64,000 bases of DNA from Nocardia aurantiaca (GCF_009708175.1 NZ_WMBB01000007.1:310001-374000), one strand, 5' to 3'; shown: positions 25,557-34,529, counted from the stretch's first letter. Translations and numbers: made by a program. Notes: generated by a model from the letters alone, not told the origin.

Positions 25557-28500
25557 TCATGGCTGGCCTTGATTCTCGTTGGTGAGCAAGGGATTCCAGA
25601 GACGGCGCGCCAGTTCGCCGAAACGGGTGGGTTCCGCGTCGACGCCCGGGGGCGCGGGGGCGGCGGCCTCGCTGAGCTGGTGGAAGCGGGGGGCCGGGCC
25701 CAGAATGTGGCGGAAGTAGCGGTCGGTGTGTTCGCCGAAGCGGTCGTCGAAGTCCTGCTCGGCGGCGCGCAGGGCCTCGTCGGGCGAGGCGCCGGCGAGG
25801 CGGCGTTCGGCGTAGGTGGCCGAGGCCGTCGGTGCGATGGGAAGGGGTTCGGTCAGGCCCTCGTCACGCAGGAGGGTGAGGTCGCGCAGGATGCCGCGGG
25901 CCAGTGGCGCGGCGGGGGCGATGAGGGTGGACTGCCACGCGGGGCGGTGGTGCTTGCCGCGGCCGATGGTGATAGCGCGCCAGGACTGGTGCGTCCCCGT
26001 CGCGGCCAGGGCGAGCAGGCGAATCCACGCCGCCATCCGGTGTTTCGGCGCGAGCCGCGAGAATGTGGTGCGCAGCAGCGCGTCATCGTGGACGTCGGGG
26101 ACAGTGCCGGTCAGGCGGCGGCCGTCACCCAGATCCACCGCGATATCGATGGTGCGCGCGGGGATCTCGTGCAGCGGCCGGACCACCCGGACCAACTGGT
26201 CGACGGTGCCCTCCACCTCGTCCAGCACGGCGGCGCCCATGGCGAAGGGTGGCAGCGTGCCGCGTCGCCATTCGGCCGCGCGCAGCACAGTCGGGTCCAC
26301 GCCGGTCAGGCGGGCGGTCAGCATGCGCTCGCCCATGTTCCATTTGGTCAGGCCGTCGAGTTCGATGGGGAGCCGGTCGGCGATCTCCTCCTCGTCCTCG
26401 GGCACCCGGATTCCCAAGCGCTGCCACAGGAATGCTCGCACCGGATGCTCGGCGAAGGCCACCAGATCTGCGAGTTCGACATCGCCGCGCGCACTGCCGG
26501 GCAGCGGTGTCGGCAGAAACAGCGGCCGCGGCCGCGGCGCGCGTCCCGCGGCGCGCGCGCCCGCCAGCGCGACGGTGTCGAAGCTGAACGGCCGGTCGGG
26601 CTGGAAGTTGCGACGATCGAAGGGCTGCAACGGGTGTCGCGTCACCACCCGCTCCATGGCGGCCACGCCGACATGCGCGCGCACGGTGTCGAGCAACTCG
26701 GCCAGCGGAATGGCGGGCGGGCGGTGTGCGCCCGATACCGGATCGGATCCGGTGTGCAGCACGACGAGTCGCTCCCCGGCGGCCATGATGGCGTCCAGCA
26801 GCAACTGCCGGTCCTCGCTGCGCGGGTCCCGGTCCCCGGGGCAGCGGTGCCGGGCCAGCGCGTCGTCGCCGTCCACGCCGCCCGCGCGCGGGAAGACCTC
26901 GTCGTCGAGGCCGAGCAGCACCACCACCCGGTGCGGCACCGACCGCATCGGCACCATGGTGCACACCGTCAACTCACCGGTGCGGAAGTTGGCGCGTGAC
27001 GGCCGTCCGGCCAGCCGGGCCGTCAGCAGCGCGCCGATATCGCTGAGCCGCAGCGGAATTCCGCCCGCGGGCTCCAGTGCGGTCGCCAATTCGCGACGCG
27101 CCTGCACCGCCATCCAGCCCTGGCTCGCGGGCGCGTCGGTGAGCAGGTCCAGCGCCCGCCCCAGTACGGCCGCCCACTCCGCCGCCGGCCGCGCGCTCCC
27201 GGCCGGTTCCTCCAGGGTGGATCCACGCAGATCCCGCAGGCACACCGCGAGCCGGTCCACGAATTCGGCGAACCGCCCGGACAGATCGATGTCATTGCTG
27301 TCCACGTCGTCCAGCGGCAGCACCAGATCCAGCCAATCCTCACTGGATTCACCCGCCGCCACCCCGAGCAGAATGCGATCCACCGCGGCATTGAGCGTGT
27401 TCTGCGCGAAGTCGCCGAGCCCGAACGCCTGTCGCTGCCGCTGCCCGATCCCCCAGCGCGCCCCGGTCTCGGCGGCCCATTCCCGCAGCCGCTCGATATC
27501 GTCGTCGTCGAATCCGCAGCGCACCCGAACCGGTTCGGCCGCACACAGATCCAGCACCTCGGCCACGGTGACACGCCCGTCGGCCAGCTCGAGCAATGTG
27601 CCGACCACATCCAGCACCGGATTGACCGCCCGCTGCGCGCGATCGGCCAGTCGCACCCGCAGCCCGTGCGCCGGATGTCCCGGCTCGGCCGAGGGTTGGC
27701 TGGGGGACGAGGGCGCGAGGGACCACTGTCCGAAGGCCGCGCGCACCAGCGGCGCGTAGCTCTCCACGTCCGGGCACATGACGATGACGTCGCGCGGCTC
27801 CAGGGTCGGGTCGGCGGCGAACAGCCCGAGCAGCGCGTCGCGCAGCACCTCCACCTGCCGCGCCGGCCCATGGCAGGAGTGCACGGCGATGGTCCCGTCG
27901 GCCAGGCTCGCTTCCGGCATGATCGACCAGCGATCTTGCCGCACGCCGGCCTGCAACTCGGCCAGCAGCGTGCGCGGGCCCGGCGTCTCCGGGGGCGGGT
28001 GATAGGTGTCGATGTGATCGTACCCGGACAGCCGCTCCTGCAGCTCCCGCACATCGCGGCCCAGCGCCGCCAGCAGCGGATGCCGCACGCGCACACCGGA
28101 ATTCGGGATCACCTCGGCCTCGGCCAGCTTGGTCCAGAGCGCCGGGCTGGGATGCACCAGCCACAGGTGCACCTGCCGCCCGGCCGACAGCGCCGAGAGC
28201 ACCTCCAGCTGATCGGTGGTCAACCGGGTCACACCGAACAGCGAAATCCGTTCCGGCAGCGATACGATCGACGGCTCCGCCCGCAATCGCGCGCACGCCG
28301 CCCCCAGCCGCTCGGCGGGACCGGCCACCCCGACCACCTCGCGCAGCCGCCGCCACAGCATGGGCTGCCACACCAGGTCCGAGGGCAACGCAGCGCCCGC
28401 CCCATCGGAATCACGGCCCTCGGCCCAGTCGGTGATCATGGCCGGGCGCTGGGTGGCATAGCTGTCGAACAGCGCCGCGATCCGCGCGGCCGTCGCATAC

Positions 28501-28898
28501 CGCCGCCCGACCCGGTGGCCGCCCGCGTCCCCGTGTCCGAGATGCCGGGCCGGCACCGCGGCCCACGGTTCGGCCAGCACCCCGTCCAACACCGGCAGCA
28601 GCGTCCACACCAACCGCTCCGGGGACCACGGATCATGGTCGGGATCCACGCCCGTCGCCTCGGCGAGCACCGCCGCGACCAGCGCGGCCGGATCCGCGAA
28701 ATCGATATTGGCCGAAATGCCATCGGTCCCCGCACCGCTGCCGAGCACCATGGCCAGCCGCTGGTTCAGCCAGCGCTCGATTCCCTTGGCGGGGACCGCC
28801 ACCACCTCCGGGGTGAACGGATCGCCGAGCGGTTCGGCGAGCAGCCCGGCCAGCGCGTCGGCGAGCGTATCCGCTCGTTCGGCCCGGTGAATGTGCAC
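25557..28898 (-). CDS. recC: RecBCD subunit RecC
   Basis: 1113-residue RecC: an inactivated helicase/nuclease fold that holds RecB and RecD together and scans for recombination hotspots. It opens with the typical MHIHRAERADTLADALAGLLAEPLGDPF-type region ending in PAKGIERWLNQRLA. The middle contains SLFGVTRLTTDQLEVLSAL and VIVMCPDVESYAPLV, and later DEVFPRAGGVDGDDAL. It is the first gene of recC-recB-recD. No SOS box of the TCGAACN4GTTCGA type is seen in the upstream 29 kb intergenic region, so damage induction by LexA is not evident. Confidence 0.92.
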   Translation of the reverse strand: MHIHRAERADTLADALAGLLAEPLGDPFTPEVVAVPAKGIERWLNQRLAMVLGSGAGTDGISANIDFADPAALVAAVLAEATGVDPDHDPWSPERLVWTLLPVLDGVLAEPWAAVPARHLGHGDAGGHRVGRRYATAARIAALFDSYATQRPAMITDWAEGRDSDGAGAALPSDLVWQPMLWRRLREVVGVAGPAERLGAACARLRAEPSIVSLPERISLFGVTRLTTDQLEVLSALSAGRQVHLWLVHPSPALWTKLAEAEVIPNSGVRVRHPLLAALGRDVRELQERLSGYDHIDTYHPPPETPGPRTLLAELQAGVRQDRWSIMPEASLADGTIAVHSCHGPARQVEVLRDALLGLFAADPTLEPRDVIVMCPDVESYAPLVRAAFGQWSLAPSSPSQPSAEPGHPAHGLRVRLADRAQRAVNPVLDVVGTLLELADGRVTVAEVLDLCAAEPVRVRCGFDDDDIERLREWAAETGARWGIGQRQRQAFGLGDFAQNTLNAAVDRILLGVAAGESSEDWLDLVLPLDDVDSNDIDLSGRFAEFVDRLAVCLRDLRGSTLEEPAGSARPAAEWAAVLGRALDLLTDAPASQGWMAVQARRELATALEPAGGIPLRLSDIGALLTARLAGRPSRANFRTGELTVCTMVPMRSVPHRVVVLLGLDDEVFPRAGGVDGDDALARHRCPGDRDPRSEDRQLLLDAIMAAGERLVVLHTGSDPVSGAHRPPAIPLAELLDTVRAHVGVAAMERVVTRHPLQPFDRRNFQPDRPFSFDTVALAGARAAGRAPRPRPLFLPTPLPGSARGDVELADLVAFAEHPVRAFLWQRLGIRVPEDEEEIADRLPIELDGLTKWNMGERMLTARLTGVDPTVLRAAEWRRGTLPPFAMGAAVLDEVEGTVDQLVRVVRPLHEIPARTIDIAVDLGDGRRLTGTVPDVHDDALLRTTFSRLAPKHRMAAWIRLLALAATGTHQSWRAITIGRGKHHRPAWQSTLIAPAAPLARGILRDLTLLRDEGLTEPLPIAPTASATYAERRLAGASPDEALRAAEQDFDDRFGEHTDRYFRHILGPAPRFHQLSEAAAPAPPGVDAEPTRFGELARRLWNPLLTNENQGQP

Positions 28899-29075
28899 GA
28901 GCTGTGTTTATACAGTCGGCGAACGACATGCAAACACCCGGCGCCGCGGCTCGCCGGGTGACACCTGCCACACGCCCGCGATTTGCTAGGGCGCGTCACC
29001 GCGAATTTCGAGTGTGGTATGCGACAGTGCCTTTCGGGGAGGTTCGAAGTTCTCCGGAAAGGCTGGTCCGCGACG

Positions 29076-29282
29076 ATGTCTGCGTCGGTGATTCCCCTGG
29101 TACCCAAATCCGGGTTCACGGTTCGCCGGGTGGGAGACCGCTGGGAGCTCATCAACTCCCGGCACTACGGCCGCGGCGTGGTCCTGCAGAGCTGGCCGCG
29201 CGATCGGCATACCGAGGCATTCGAGCACTGCTATCGCCTCAATGGCCGCAGCATCGAAGAGCTACAGGCGGCTTTCCACTGA
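29076..29282 (+). CDS. Small hypothetical protein
   Basis: 68 residues (SASVIPLVPKSGFTVRRVGDRW and onward to HCYRLNGRSIEELQAAF), a basic, mixed alpha/beta mini-protein with a single Cys. The frame is open to an upstream ATG at 28983, but those 31 extra residues are unlike a protein start. There is a GGAAAGG about 12-18 bases before the ATG at 29076. It is divergent from recC. No family recognised. Confidence 0.5.
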   Translation: MSASVIPLVPKSGFTVRRVGDRWELINSRHYGRGVVLQSWPRDRHTEAFEHCYRLNGRSIEELQAAFH

Positions 29283-29375
29283 CGCACGCGAATCTCACTG
29301 CGACAGTGTCGATTCGATAAACGATCCTCCGCGAGGCGTGCGTTTCGGGCATCGTCCCCTCTATTGTGTTCCCTC

Positions 29376-30254
29376 GTGCGTTCCCCCAAGGCCCGGCGCG
29401 TGGCCTCCTCCGCTTGTGTCCTCGCAGCCGCGGCTCTCATTCCGGCCGCCCCCGCGTTCGCTCCCGTGGCCGGTGCGATACCCGTGCATACCCAGGGCCC
29501 CATCGCGGGATTCGACGCCGATATGAGCAACCGCATCGCCGCGGTCGACGCTTACCTCGGCACCCGCCCGGGCATCACCGGCTATGTGATGCGCGACCGC
29601 GTCACCGGCGGCATCTATCGAAATGGCAACGCGGACACCAACTTCTGGACCGCCTCCACGATCAAGCTGGCCATCGCGGAGGATCTGCTCAACCGCGCCC
29701 GGATCGGCGCCATCCAGCTCGGCCCCGACGACCGCGCGCTCATGGAGTCCATGCTGGCAACCTCCAATGACAACGCCGCCGACATCCTGTGGAACAAGTA
29801 CGCCGGCATAGACCGCATGTCGTTCAACAACGCCTTCCGCGCCAACGGCATGACCGGTCTGGTCCCGATGCCGCCGACCACGTCGCTGGAACAGGTCAAG
29901 CTGTTCCCGGACTGGGGTTTCCAGCAGTGCTCCCCCGCCGACCTGGACCGGCTCATGGACAACGTCCTGACCAGCATGCACCCCGACGACCGCGCCTACC
30001 TGCTCGACCGCATGCGCCACGTGGACACCAACCAGCACTGGGGTGTGTGGGGCGCGGGCGCGGCGATGAATCCGGGGCTGAAGAACGGCTGGTCGGACGA
30101 GCAGGGTGGCTGGGTGGTCAATTCGGTCGGTTTCGCCGGTCCGGGTGAGCGCTACACCCTCGCCATCATGACGGAACAGGGTAATCAGGGCGGTTACGCC
30201 GATGGCGCCGAAACCACCACGCACGTGGCGCAATTGCTGTTCCAGGGCCGCTGA
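29376..30254 (+). CDS. Secreted beta-lactamase-like serine hydrolase
   Basis: 292 residues with a signal peptide (RSPKARRVASSACVLAAAALIPAAPAFAPVAGA). The body has the penicillin-recognising fold: S-x-x-K as ASTIKLAIAEDLL (nucleophile Ser near 94), an S-D-N-like element ATSNDNAADILW, and LKNGWSD in place of the K-T-G triad. These departures from class A consensus suggest a relative of mycobacterial beta-lactamase-like lipoproteins/DD-peptidases rather than a true penicillinase. The GTG at 29376 has no ribosome binding site and a TATTGT hexamer 9 bases before it, so it may be leaderless. A TTG at 29364 is the other candidate start. Confidence 0.78.
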   Translation: MRSPKARRVASSACVLAAAALIPAAPAFAPVAGAIPVHTQGPIAGFDADMSNRIAAVDAYLGTRPGITGYVMRDRVTGGIYRNGNADTNFWTASTIKLAIAEDLLNRARIGAIQLGPDDRALMESMLATSNDNAADILWNKYAGIDRMSFNNAFRANGMTGLVPMPPTTSLEQVKLFPDWGFQQCSPADLDRLMDNVLTSMHPDDRAYLLDRMRHVDTNQHWGVWGAGAAMNPGLKNGWSDEQGGWVVNSVGFAGPGERYTLAIMTEQGNQGGYADGAETTTHVAQLLFQGR

Positions 30255-30482
30255 GCGAATTCCGGGAAAGGCTGTTGAGCGGGGCGTTTCCGGCACTGCC
30301 GGATCGTCCCGCCGCGTTCGTCGCCACAATCCACGCTGAACGACCGCCCATATTGTATTTTTGAGAGAGTTTTCTAAAAGGTCTGTTTTCAGTCGGTCCT
30401 GATTGGTCTGCGCCACTCACACTGCACTACCGTTACGGGTGAGTTGTCGTACTTTCACCGTCTGGCGAGGAGCAGGAACTAG

Positions 30483-31931
30483 ATGAACGCCGAGAAATCC
30501 GTCGCACAGCGTCATCGCGTGGTGGTGATCGGGTCCGGGTTCGGTGGACTGTTCGCCTGCAAGCAGCTACGCAAGGCCGACGTCGACATCACCCTCATCT
30601 CGAAGACCTCCACGCACCTGTTCCAGCCGCTGCTGTACCAGGTCGCCACCGGCATCCTCTCCACCGGCGAGATCGCCCCCGCCACCCGCATCGTGCTGCG
30701 CAAGCAGCGGAACGCGCGCGTCATCATGGGCGAGGTCACCGACATCGACGTCGAGAACGGCACCGTCACCTCGCGCCTGCTCAACCAGGACTACGTCACC
30801 CCGTTCGACAGCCTCATCGTGGCCGCCGGCGCGCAGCAGTCCTACTTCGGCAACGATCACTTCGCCACCTACGCGCCCGGCATGAAGACCATCGACGACG
30901 CCCTCGAACTGCGCGCGCGCATCCTGGGCTCCTTCGAAGAGGCCGAACTCGCCACCGATCCCGAAGTCCGCGACCGCTTCATGACCTTCGTAGTGGTCGG
31001 CGCGGGCCCCACCGGCGTCGAATTGGCCGGTCAGATCGCCGAGCTCGCCGACCGCACCCTGGACGGCTCGTTCCGCAATATCGACACGCGCGACGCGCGC
31101 GTCATCCTTGTCGAGGGCGCCGGCGCCGTGCTCGCCCCCATGGGCCCCAAGCTCGGCGGCAAGGCGCAACAGCGGCTGGAGAAGATGGGCGTGGAGATCC
31201 AGCTCAACGCCATCGTCACCAACGTCGACGCGCGCGGCGTCACCATCAAGGACCAGGACGGCTCCGAGCGCCGCATCGAATCCGCCTGCAAGGTGTGGTC
31301 GGCCGGCGTGCAGGCCAGCGGACTGGGCAAGATCCTCGCCGAACGGTCCAAGGGGACCGAGGTGGACCGGGCCGGACGTGTCATCGTCGAACCCGACCTC
31401 ACCATCAAGGGTTATCCGAACGTCTTCGTAGTAGGCGACCTGATGTCGGTACCGGGCGTGCCCGGGCAGGCGCAGGGCGCGATCCAGGGCGGCACCTACG
31501 CCGCGAAGGCCATCAAGGCCGAAGTCGAGGGCAAGCAGAAGGTGGAGGACCGCAAGCCCTTCAAATACTTCGACAAGGGCTCGATGGCCACCGTGTCGCG
31601 GTTCAGCGCGGTCTGCCAGGTGGGCAAGCTGGAGTTCAGCGGCTTCTTCGCATGGCTGGCCTGGCTGGGCCTGCACCTGTGGTACCTGGTCGGCTTCCGC
31701 AGCCGCTTCGTCACCGTGCTCGAATGGTTCGTCTCGTTCCTGGGCCGCCACCGCGGTCAGATGGCGGCCACCGAACAGTGGGTGTTCGCACGCCTGGCGC
31801 TCGAGGCACTCGACGATCCGGTCGAGGCGCGTCAGCTCGCCAAACAGATCGGCGGCGAAAGTTCTTCGGGTAACGGCAAATCCGTGGCGAATGCGGAAGC
31901 GGGGAAATCCTCGCAGCAGCGCGCTGGCTGA
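30483..31931 (+). CDS. ndh: Type II NADH:quinone oxidoreductase (NDH-2)
   Basis: 482-residue membrane-associated flavoprotein that passes electrons from NADH to menaquinone without pumping protons. The FAD motif is VVVIGSGFGGLFACKQL (about 13-29), the NADH motif VVVGAGPTGVELAGQIAEL, and the second FAD site FVVGDLMSVPGVPGQAQGAIQGG. The quinone-site AQGAIQGG element is conserved. The C terminus has hydrophobic segments FFAWLAWLGLHLWYLVGF that bind the membrane, as in mycobacterial Ndh. It has its own promoter region (30255-30482) and stands alone, with AGGAGCAGGAACTAG before the ATG. Principal dehydrogenase of the aerobic chain in this group. Confidence 0.95.
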   Translation: MNAEKSVAQRHRVVVIGSGFGGLFACKQLRKADVDITLISKTSTHLFQPLLYQVATGILSTGEIAPATRIVLRKQRNARVIMGEVTDIDVENGTVTSRLLNQDYVTPFDSLIVAAGAQQSYFGNDHFATYAPGMKTIDDALELRARILGSFEEAELATDPEVRDRFMTFVVVGAGPTGVELAGQIAELADRTLDGSFRNIDTRDARVILVEGAGAVLAPMGPKLGGKAQQRLEKMGVEIQLNAIVTNVDARGVTIKDQDGSERRIESACKVWSAGVQASGLGKILAERSKGTEVDRAGRVIVEPDLTIKGYPNVFVVGDLMSVPGVPGQAQGAIQGGTYAAKAIKAEVEGKQKVEDRKPFKYFDKGSMATVSRFSAVCQVGKLEFSGFFAWLAWLGLHLWYLVGFRSRFVTVLEWFVSFLGRHRGQMAATEQWVFARLALEALDDPVEARQLAKQIGGESSSGNGKSVANAEAGKSSQQRAG

Positions 31932-31971
31932 CAGCACGCCGCCGACAGCGGCGGAGGGCTGGGCTCGCGGT

Positions 31972-31998
31972 GGGAACCGGCGGTGAGCTGCGGTTCCC
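31972..31998. terminator. Hairpin terminator between ndh and the tautomerase gene
   Basis: GGGAACCG (31972-31979) pairs perfectly with CGGTTCCC (31991-31998) across an 11-base loop, 41 bases after the ndh stop and 44 bases past the convergent tautomerase stop. There is no T-run, as is usual in this GC-rich group. Confidence 0.5.
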
Positions 31999-32041
31999 AT
32001 GAGCCCCGCCGTCCCACCGCCGATACGGGCCACGTTCTCGG

Positions 32042-32461
32042 TCAGTAGGGAATGGGTTTGTTCGCCTCGGCCCAGTCGCGCTCGACAGGGCTGCCGGGTG
32101 CGGGCGGGAACAGTCCACCGATCATCCAGGTGTCCCGGGGTACCTCGTTGATATTGAATTCGAGATGCAGCCCGCGATCGTGGGTGTACGGGGCCATGAG
32201 GTCGTGCAGGCGCTCGCTCATCCGCTTGCGCAGATCGGGGTCGTCGAGTTGGCGTGCCAGATGGTCGATGGTGATCCGCACCGCGGGGATCGATACGCCG
32301 CCGACATAGAAGGAGTCGGCGGGGATCTCATGGAAGAGCGCCACCGCGTAGAACTCCGGCAGCCCGAAGCGCGCGTAGTAGGCGGTGATGTCCTTGGCGA
32401 AATTCTGTTTGTCCTCGGCCGTGAAGGTGTCGGCGGGGTGGTAGATGTGCCACAGCGGCAT
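32042..32461 (-). CDS. Tautomerase-superfamily protein (cis-CaaD-like)
   Basis: 139 residues. Met is followed by Pro (MPLWHIYHPADTFTAEDKQNFAKDITAYYARFGLPEFYAVALFHE), so the mature enzyme would carry the catalytic N-terminal Pro of the tautomerase superfamily. Length and the two halves (32-70 and 71-139) match the cis-3-chloroacrylic acid dehalogenase-type single-chain trimers (PF14832-like). Conserved-looking Arg residues in IPAVRITIDHLARQL could bind a carboxylate substrate. Likely acts on an alpha-keto or enol acid; the true substrate is unknown. It follows an SDR gene by 28 bases on the same strand, suggesting a two-gene catabolic unit. Confidence 0.85.
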   Translation of the reverse strand: MPLWHIYHPADTFTAEDKQNFAKDITAYYARFGLPEFYAVALFHEIPADSFYVGGVSIPAVRITIDHLARQLDDPDLRKRMSERLHDLMAPYTHDRGLHLEFNINEVPRDTWMIGGLFPPAPGSPVERDWAEANKPIPY

Positions 32462-32489
32462 GATGAACTCCCTTGAAAGAGAAGGATTT

Positions 32490-33191
32490 TCAGCGAACGA
32501 ACGGCAGTGCGAGGCCCTCGACCGGACCGGACAATGTGGCCTTCACCTGCCTGGCGAAGTCGTCCACGAGCACCTCGGTTGCCCCCTGCTCCAGCCCGTC
32601 GGCAACCGCCAACGCCACCTCGGCGGGGCTGATCTTCGGCGCCGCGATGGCCTTCACCATGTCGGTGTCGGCGAACCCGAGGTGCACACCGACCACCTGC
32701 GTACCCTGCCCCGCCAATTCGATCCGCAGGGAATTGGTGATCGACCACAGCGCGGCCTTCGACGCGCCGTACGCCGCCGCCCCCGAACTCCAGGACAGCA
32801 CCGAGTGGATGTCCACCAGCGCCCCACCACCGTTCGCGGCGAGGATCGGCGCAAAAGCCCGTGCGATCCGCAGCGGCCCGAAGACATTCGTCTCGAACGT
32901 CTCCACCACATCCGCCATCTCGGTCTGCAACAGCGGAGCCGGCCGTAACACCCCCGCATTGTTCACTACGATGCTCACATCACCGGCCCGCTCCGCCACC
33001 GCGGCAATCGAATCCGGATCGGTGACCTCCAACTCGACCGGCACGATCCGCGGATCGCCACTCGACTCCGGCTTGCGCGCGCTCACGTACACCTTCGCCG
33101 CGCCCCGGTGCAGAAACTCCCGCGCGAACGCACGACCCAACCCACGCTGCCCGCCCGTCACCAGAACATTCGCACCCTCGATTGTCGTCAT
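32490..33191 (-). CDS. Short-chain dehydrogenase/reductase (SDR)
   Basis: 233-residue SDR: cofactor loop VTGGQRGLGRAFA, VVNNAGVL, catalytic Ser region IHSVLSWSSG and YGASKAALWSI. Length is typical of the small classical subfamily. ATG at 33191 is preceded by GGGAG with a 5-base spacer, which decides this start over the ATG at 33209. It is the first gene of a unit with the tautomerase. A clear promoter region with TATAGT hexamers and a CTATA-N6-TATAG palindrome lies at 33222-33237. Confidence 0.88.
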   Translation of the reverse strand: MTTIEGANVLVTGGQRGLGRAFAREFLHRGAAKVYVSARKPESSGDPRIVPVELEVTDPDSIAAVAERAGDVSIVVNNAGVLRPAPLLQTEMADVVETFETNVFGPLRIARAFAPILAANGGGALVDIHSVLSWSSGAAAYGASKAALWSITNSLRIELAGQGTQVVGVHLGFADTDMVKAIAAPKISPAEVALAVADGLEQGATEVLVDDFARQVKATLSGPVEGLALPFVR

Positions 33192-33221
33192 ATCTACTCC
33201 CTGATTCATTGAGGCATCTGA

Positions 33222-33237
33222 CTATACTTCACTATAG
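33222..33237 (-). promoter_or_regulatory. Promoter/operator of the SDR-tautomerase unit
   Basis: On the minus strand CTATA-GTGAAG-TATAG forms a palindrome that overlaps two TATAGT hexamers matching the -10 consensus, 31 bases upstream of the SDR ATG. An operator on top of the -10 box implies repression. No adjacent regulator gene is present. Confidence 0.45.
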
Positions 33238-33282
33238 CCATCTTGGCGAGCGGGAGCAGGTCGCGGATCCGCCGTCGTCGAG

Positions 33283-33981
33283 ATGGGCATCGATTTCGCC
33301 GTCGAGTGGTCGACGATGGTGCTGATCATCGCCGAGGTGCTGACCGCGGTCGTGCCCCTCGTGGTACTGCTGGCCCACCGCGTGAATCTGAAGACGCTCT
33401 ATGTGATCGGCGCGCTGCTGGCGGTCGTCGGCGCAGCGGGGGCGGCTGCGGCGGATTCCGGTGGGACGGTGCGGGATTGGTGCCAGCTGGTGCAGATCGC
33501 CGGGGGCGGGACGCTGTTGCCGATCGGCGTCATGATGCTCGGCCGGGCTGATCGGCCCAGGCGGGTCGTCGCGCCGCTCGCCATGGTCGGAGCGACACTC
33601 GGCATGGGCTTGGTCACAGCCCTGGCGGGCAACGCACTCATGCACCACCTGGCGCGGTGCAGTGTCGCCGAGGCTGGCAGTCTTCCCCTCCTCAGCTTCG
33701 ACCGAACGGGGATATTCCTTGTAGGACTGGCATTTTCGACGGTGGCACTGGTCGCGGCCGACTTTCTGCCCACTGTCCGGTACCGCGCCGGCGCACGTCC
33801 CGTGTCGCCGCCGACCAATCCGCCTCACTCACCCGAGCTCGGGGATGGTCTCCCCGAGAAGGTGATTGCCGGTCAGCGGGTCAACAGGCGACCCGTTCGG
33901 GTGAACAGGGTGCCGCCGGCGGCGAGGGGTAGGAGGGCTGCGTCCAGGCCGGTGGTGTCCACGGGGCGGTCGTCGGGGTAG
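33283..33981 (+). CDS. Multi-pass membrane protein of unknown function
   Basis: Residues 1-165 are coherent, with GC-rich third positions and about five hydrophobic segments (STMVLIIAEVLTAVVPLVVLLAH, LYVIGALLAVVGAAGAAAADSG, GGGTLLPIGVMMLG, VAPLAMVGATLGMGLVTALAGNA, GIFLVGLAFSTVALVAADFL). The last 65 residues are Arg/Pro-rich, run across a terminator-like hairpin (33838-33858) and overlap the convergent ureD by 109 bases. The natural end was therefore probably near 33800 and a frameshift or lost stop has extended it. No ribosome binding site precedes the ATG. Family not recognised. Confidence 0.55.
   Translation: MGIDFAVEWSTMVLIIAEVLTAVVPLVVLLAHRVNLKTLYVIGALLAVVGAAGAAAADSGGTVRDWCQLVQIAGGGTLLPIGVMMLGRADRPRRVVAPLAMVGATLGMGLVTALAGNALMHHLARCSVAEAGSLPLLSFDRTGIFLVGLAFSTVALVAADFLPTVRYRAGARPVSPPTNPPHSPELGDGLPEKVIAGQRVNRRPVRVNRVPPAARGRRAASRPVVSTGRSSG
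33838..33858. terminator. Hairpin terminator after ureD
   Basis: CTCGGGGA (33838-33845) pairs perfectly with TCCCCGAG (33851-33858) around a 5-base loop. It lies 15 bases past the ureD stop on the minus strand and is the natural end of the ureG-ureD transcript. Confidence 0.55.
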
Positions 33982-34529
33982 GTGAGCACGCTTTCCAGCG
34001 CGCGCGGGGACGAGAGGGGGTCGTCAGTAGTGGTGTCGGCGCCCAGTTCGAGGCGGTGGCGCAGGAGTGGGGTAGCGCCGATGTCGGCGGTGAGCTCGCC
34101 GCTCCAGCAGCCGTGGTCCTCGCCGGTGCGGCCGATCTGAATGCGTTCCCGAATGCGCAGGCGCGCGCCCTTTTCCAGTCGGACGGTAGTGAAGGTGTCG
34201 TGCTCGGCGCCGCCCGCGATCACCGTCGGTTCGGGGTCGACATCGAGTTCGCCGCCAGCGGCCACGTCGAAGCGCCAGTGCGCCATAGACTTCCGAGTCT
34301 CGTGCCCGGGCAGCGCGATGGTGGCGGCCACCGACCGGACCGTCAACCGTGCGCCCGCCCCCACCGAGACGGCGATATCCAGCACGTCGCCGCCGAGCGG
34401 TGTAGCGGCGGTGCCGATGATATGCACCGTGTCCACACCGGTGCGCCGCGCAGCCAGGCCGCCGACCGCGTGGATGTGCGGCAGCGTCCCGGCGGTCGCG
34501 GTGATGCGGAGTTCAGTGCGAATGGGCAC
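33873..34529 (-). CDS. ureD: Urease accessory protein UreD (UreH)
   Basis: 218 residues from a GTG (PIRTELRITA); an ATG at 34544 is an alternative. UreD binds apo-urease with UreF and UreG and forms the channel through which nickel reaches the active site. Family features include the opening RTELRITATAGTLPHIHAVGGLAARRTG, the middle SVGAGARLTVRSVAATIALPG, and RIRERIQIGRTGEDHGCWSGELTADIGATPLLRHRLELG, which corresponds to the conserved LxxREx[ILV]xxGR[DS].G region. The start overlaps the ureG 3' end, so translation is coupled. It is the last gene of the dispersed urease set. Confidence 0.88.
   Translation of the reverse strand: MPIRTELRITATAGTLPHIHAVGGLAARRTGVDTVHIIGTAATPLGGDVLDIAVSVGAGARLTVRSVAATIALPGHETRKSMAHWRFDVAAGGELDVDPEPTVIAGGAEHDTFTTVRLEKGARLRIRERIQIGRTGEDHGCWSGELTADIGATPLLRHRLELGADTTTDDPLSSPRALESVLTYPDDRPVDTTGLDAALLPLAAGGTLFTRTGRLLTR

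Noticed and set aside
22778..25585. 935-codon plus-strand frame opposite recB
   Set aside because: Gly/Arg/Gln-rich shadow of a strongly supported RecB gene with all helicase and nuclease motifs.
25569..28961. Long plus-strand frames opposite recC
   Set aside because: Antisense shadows of RecC; low-complexity and without domains.
28899..29075. Possible LexA/SOS box before recC
   Set aside because: No TCGAAC-N4-GTTCGA-like palindrome is present in the interval.
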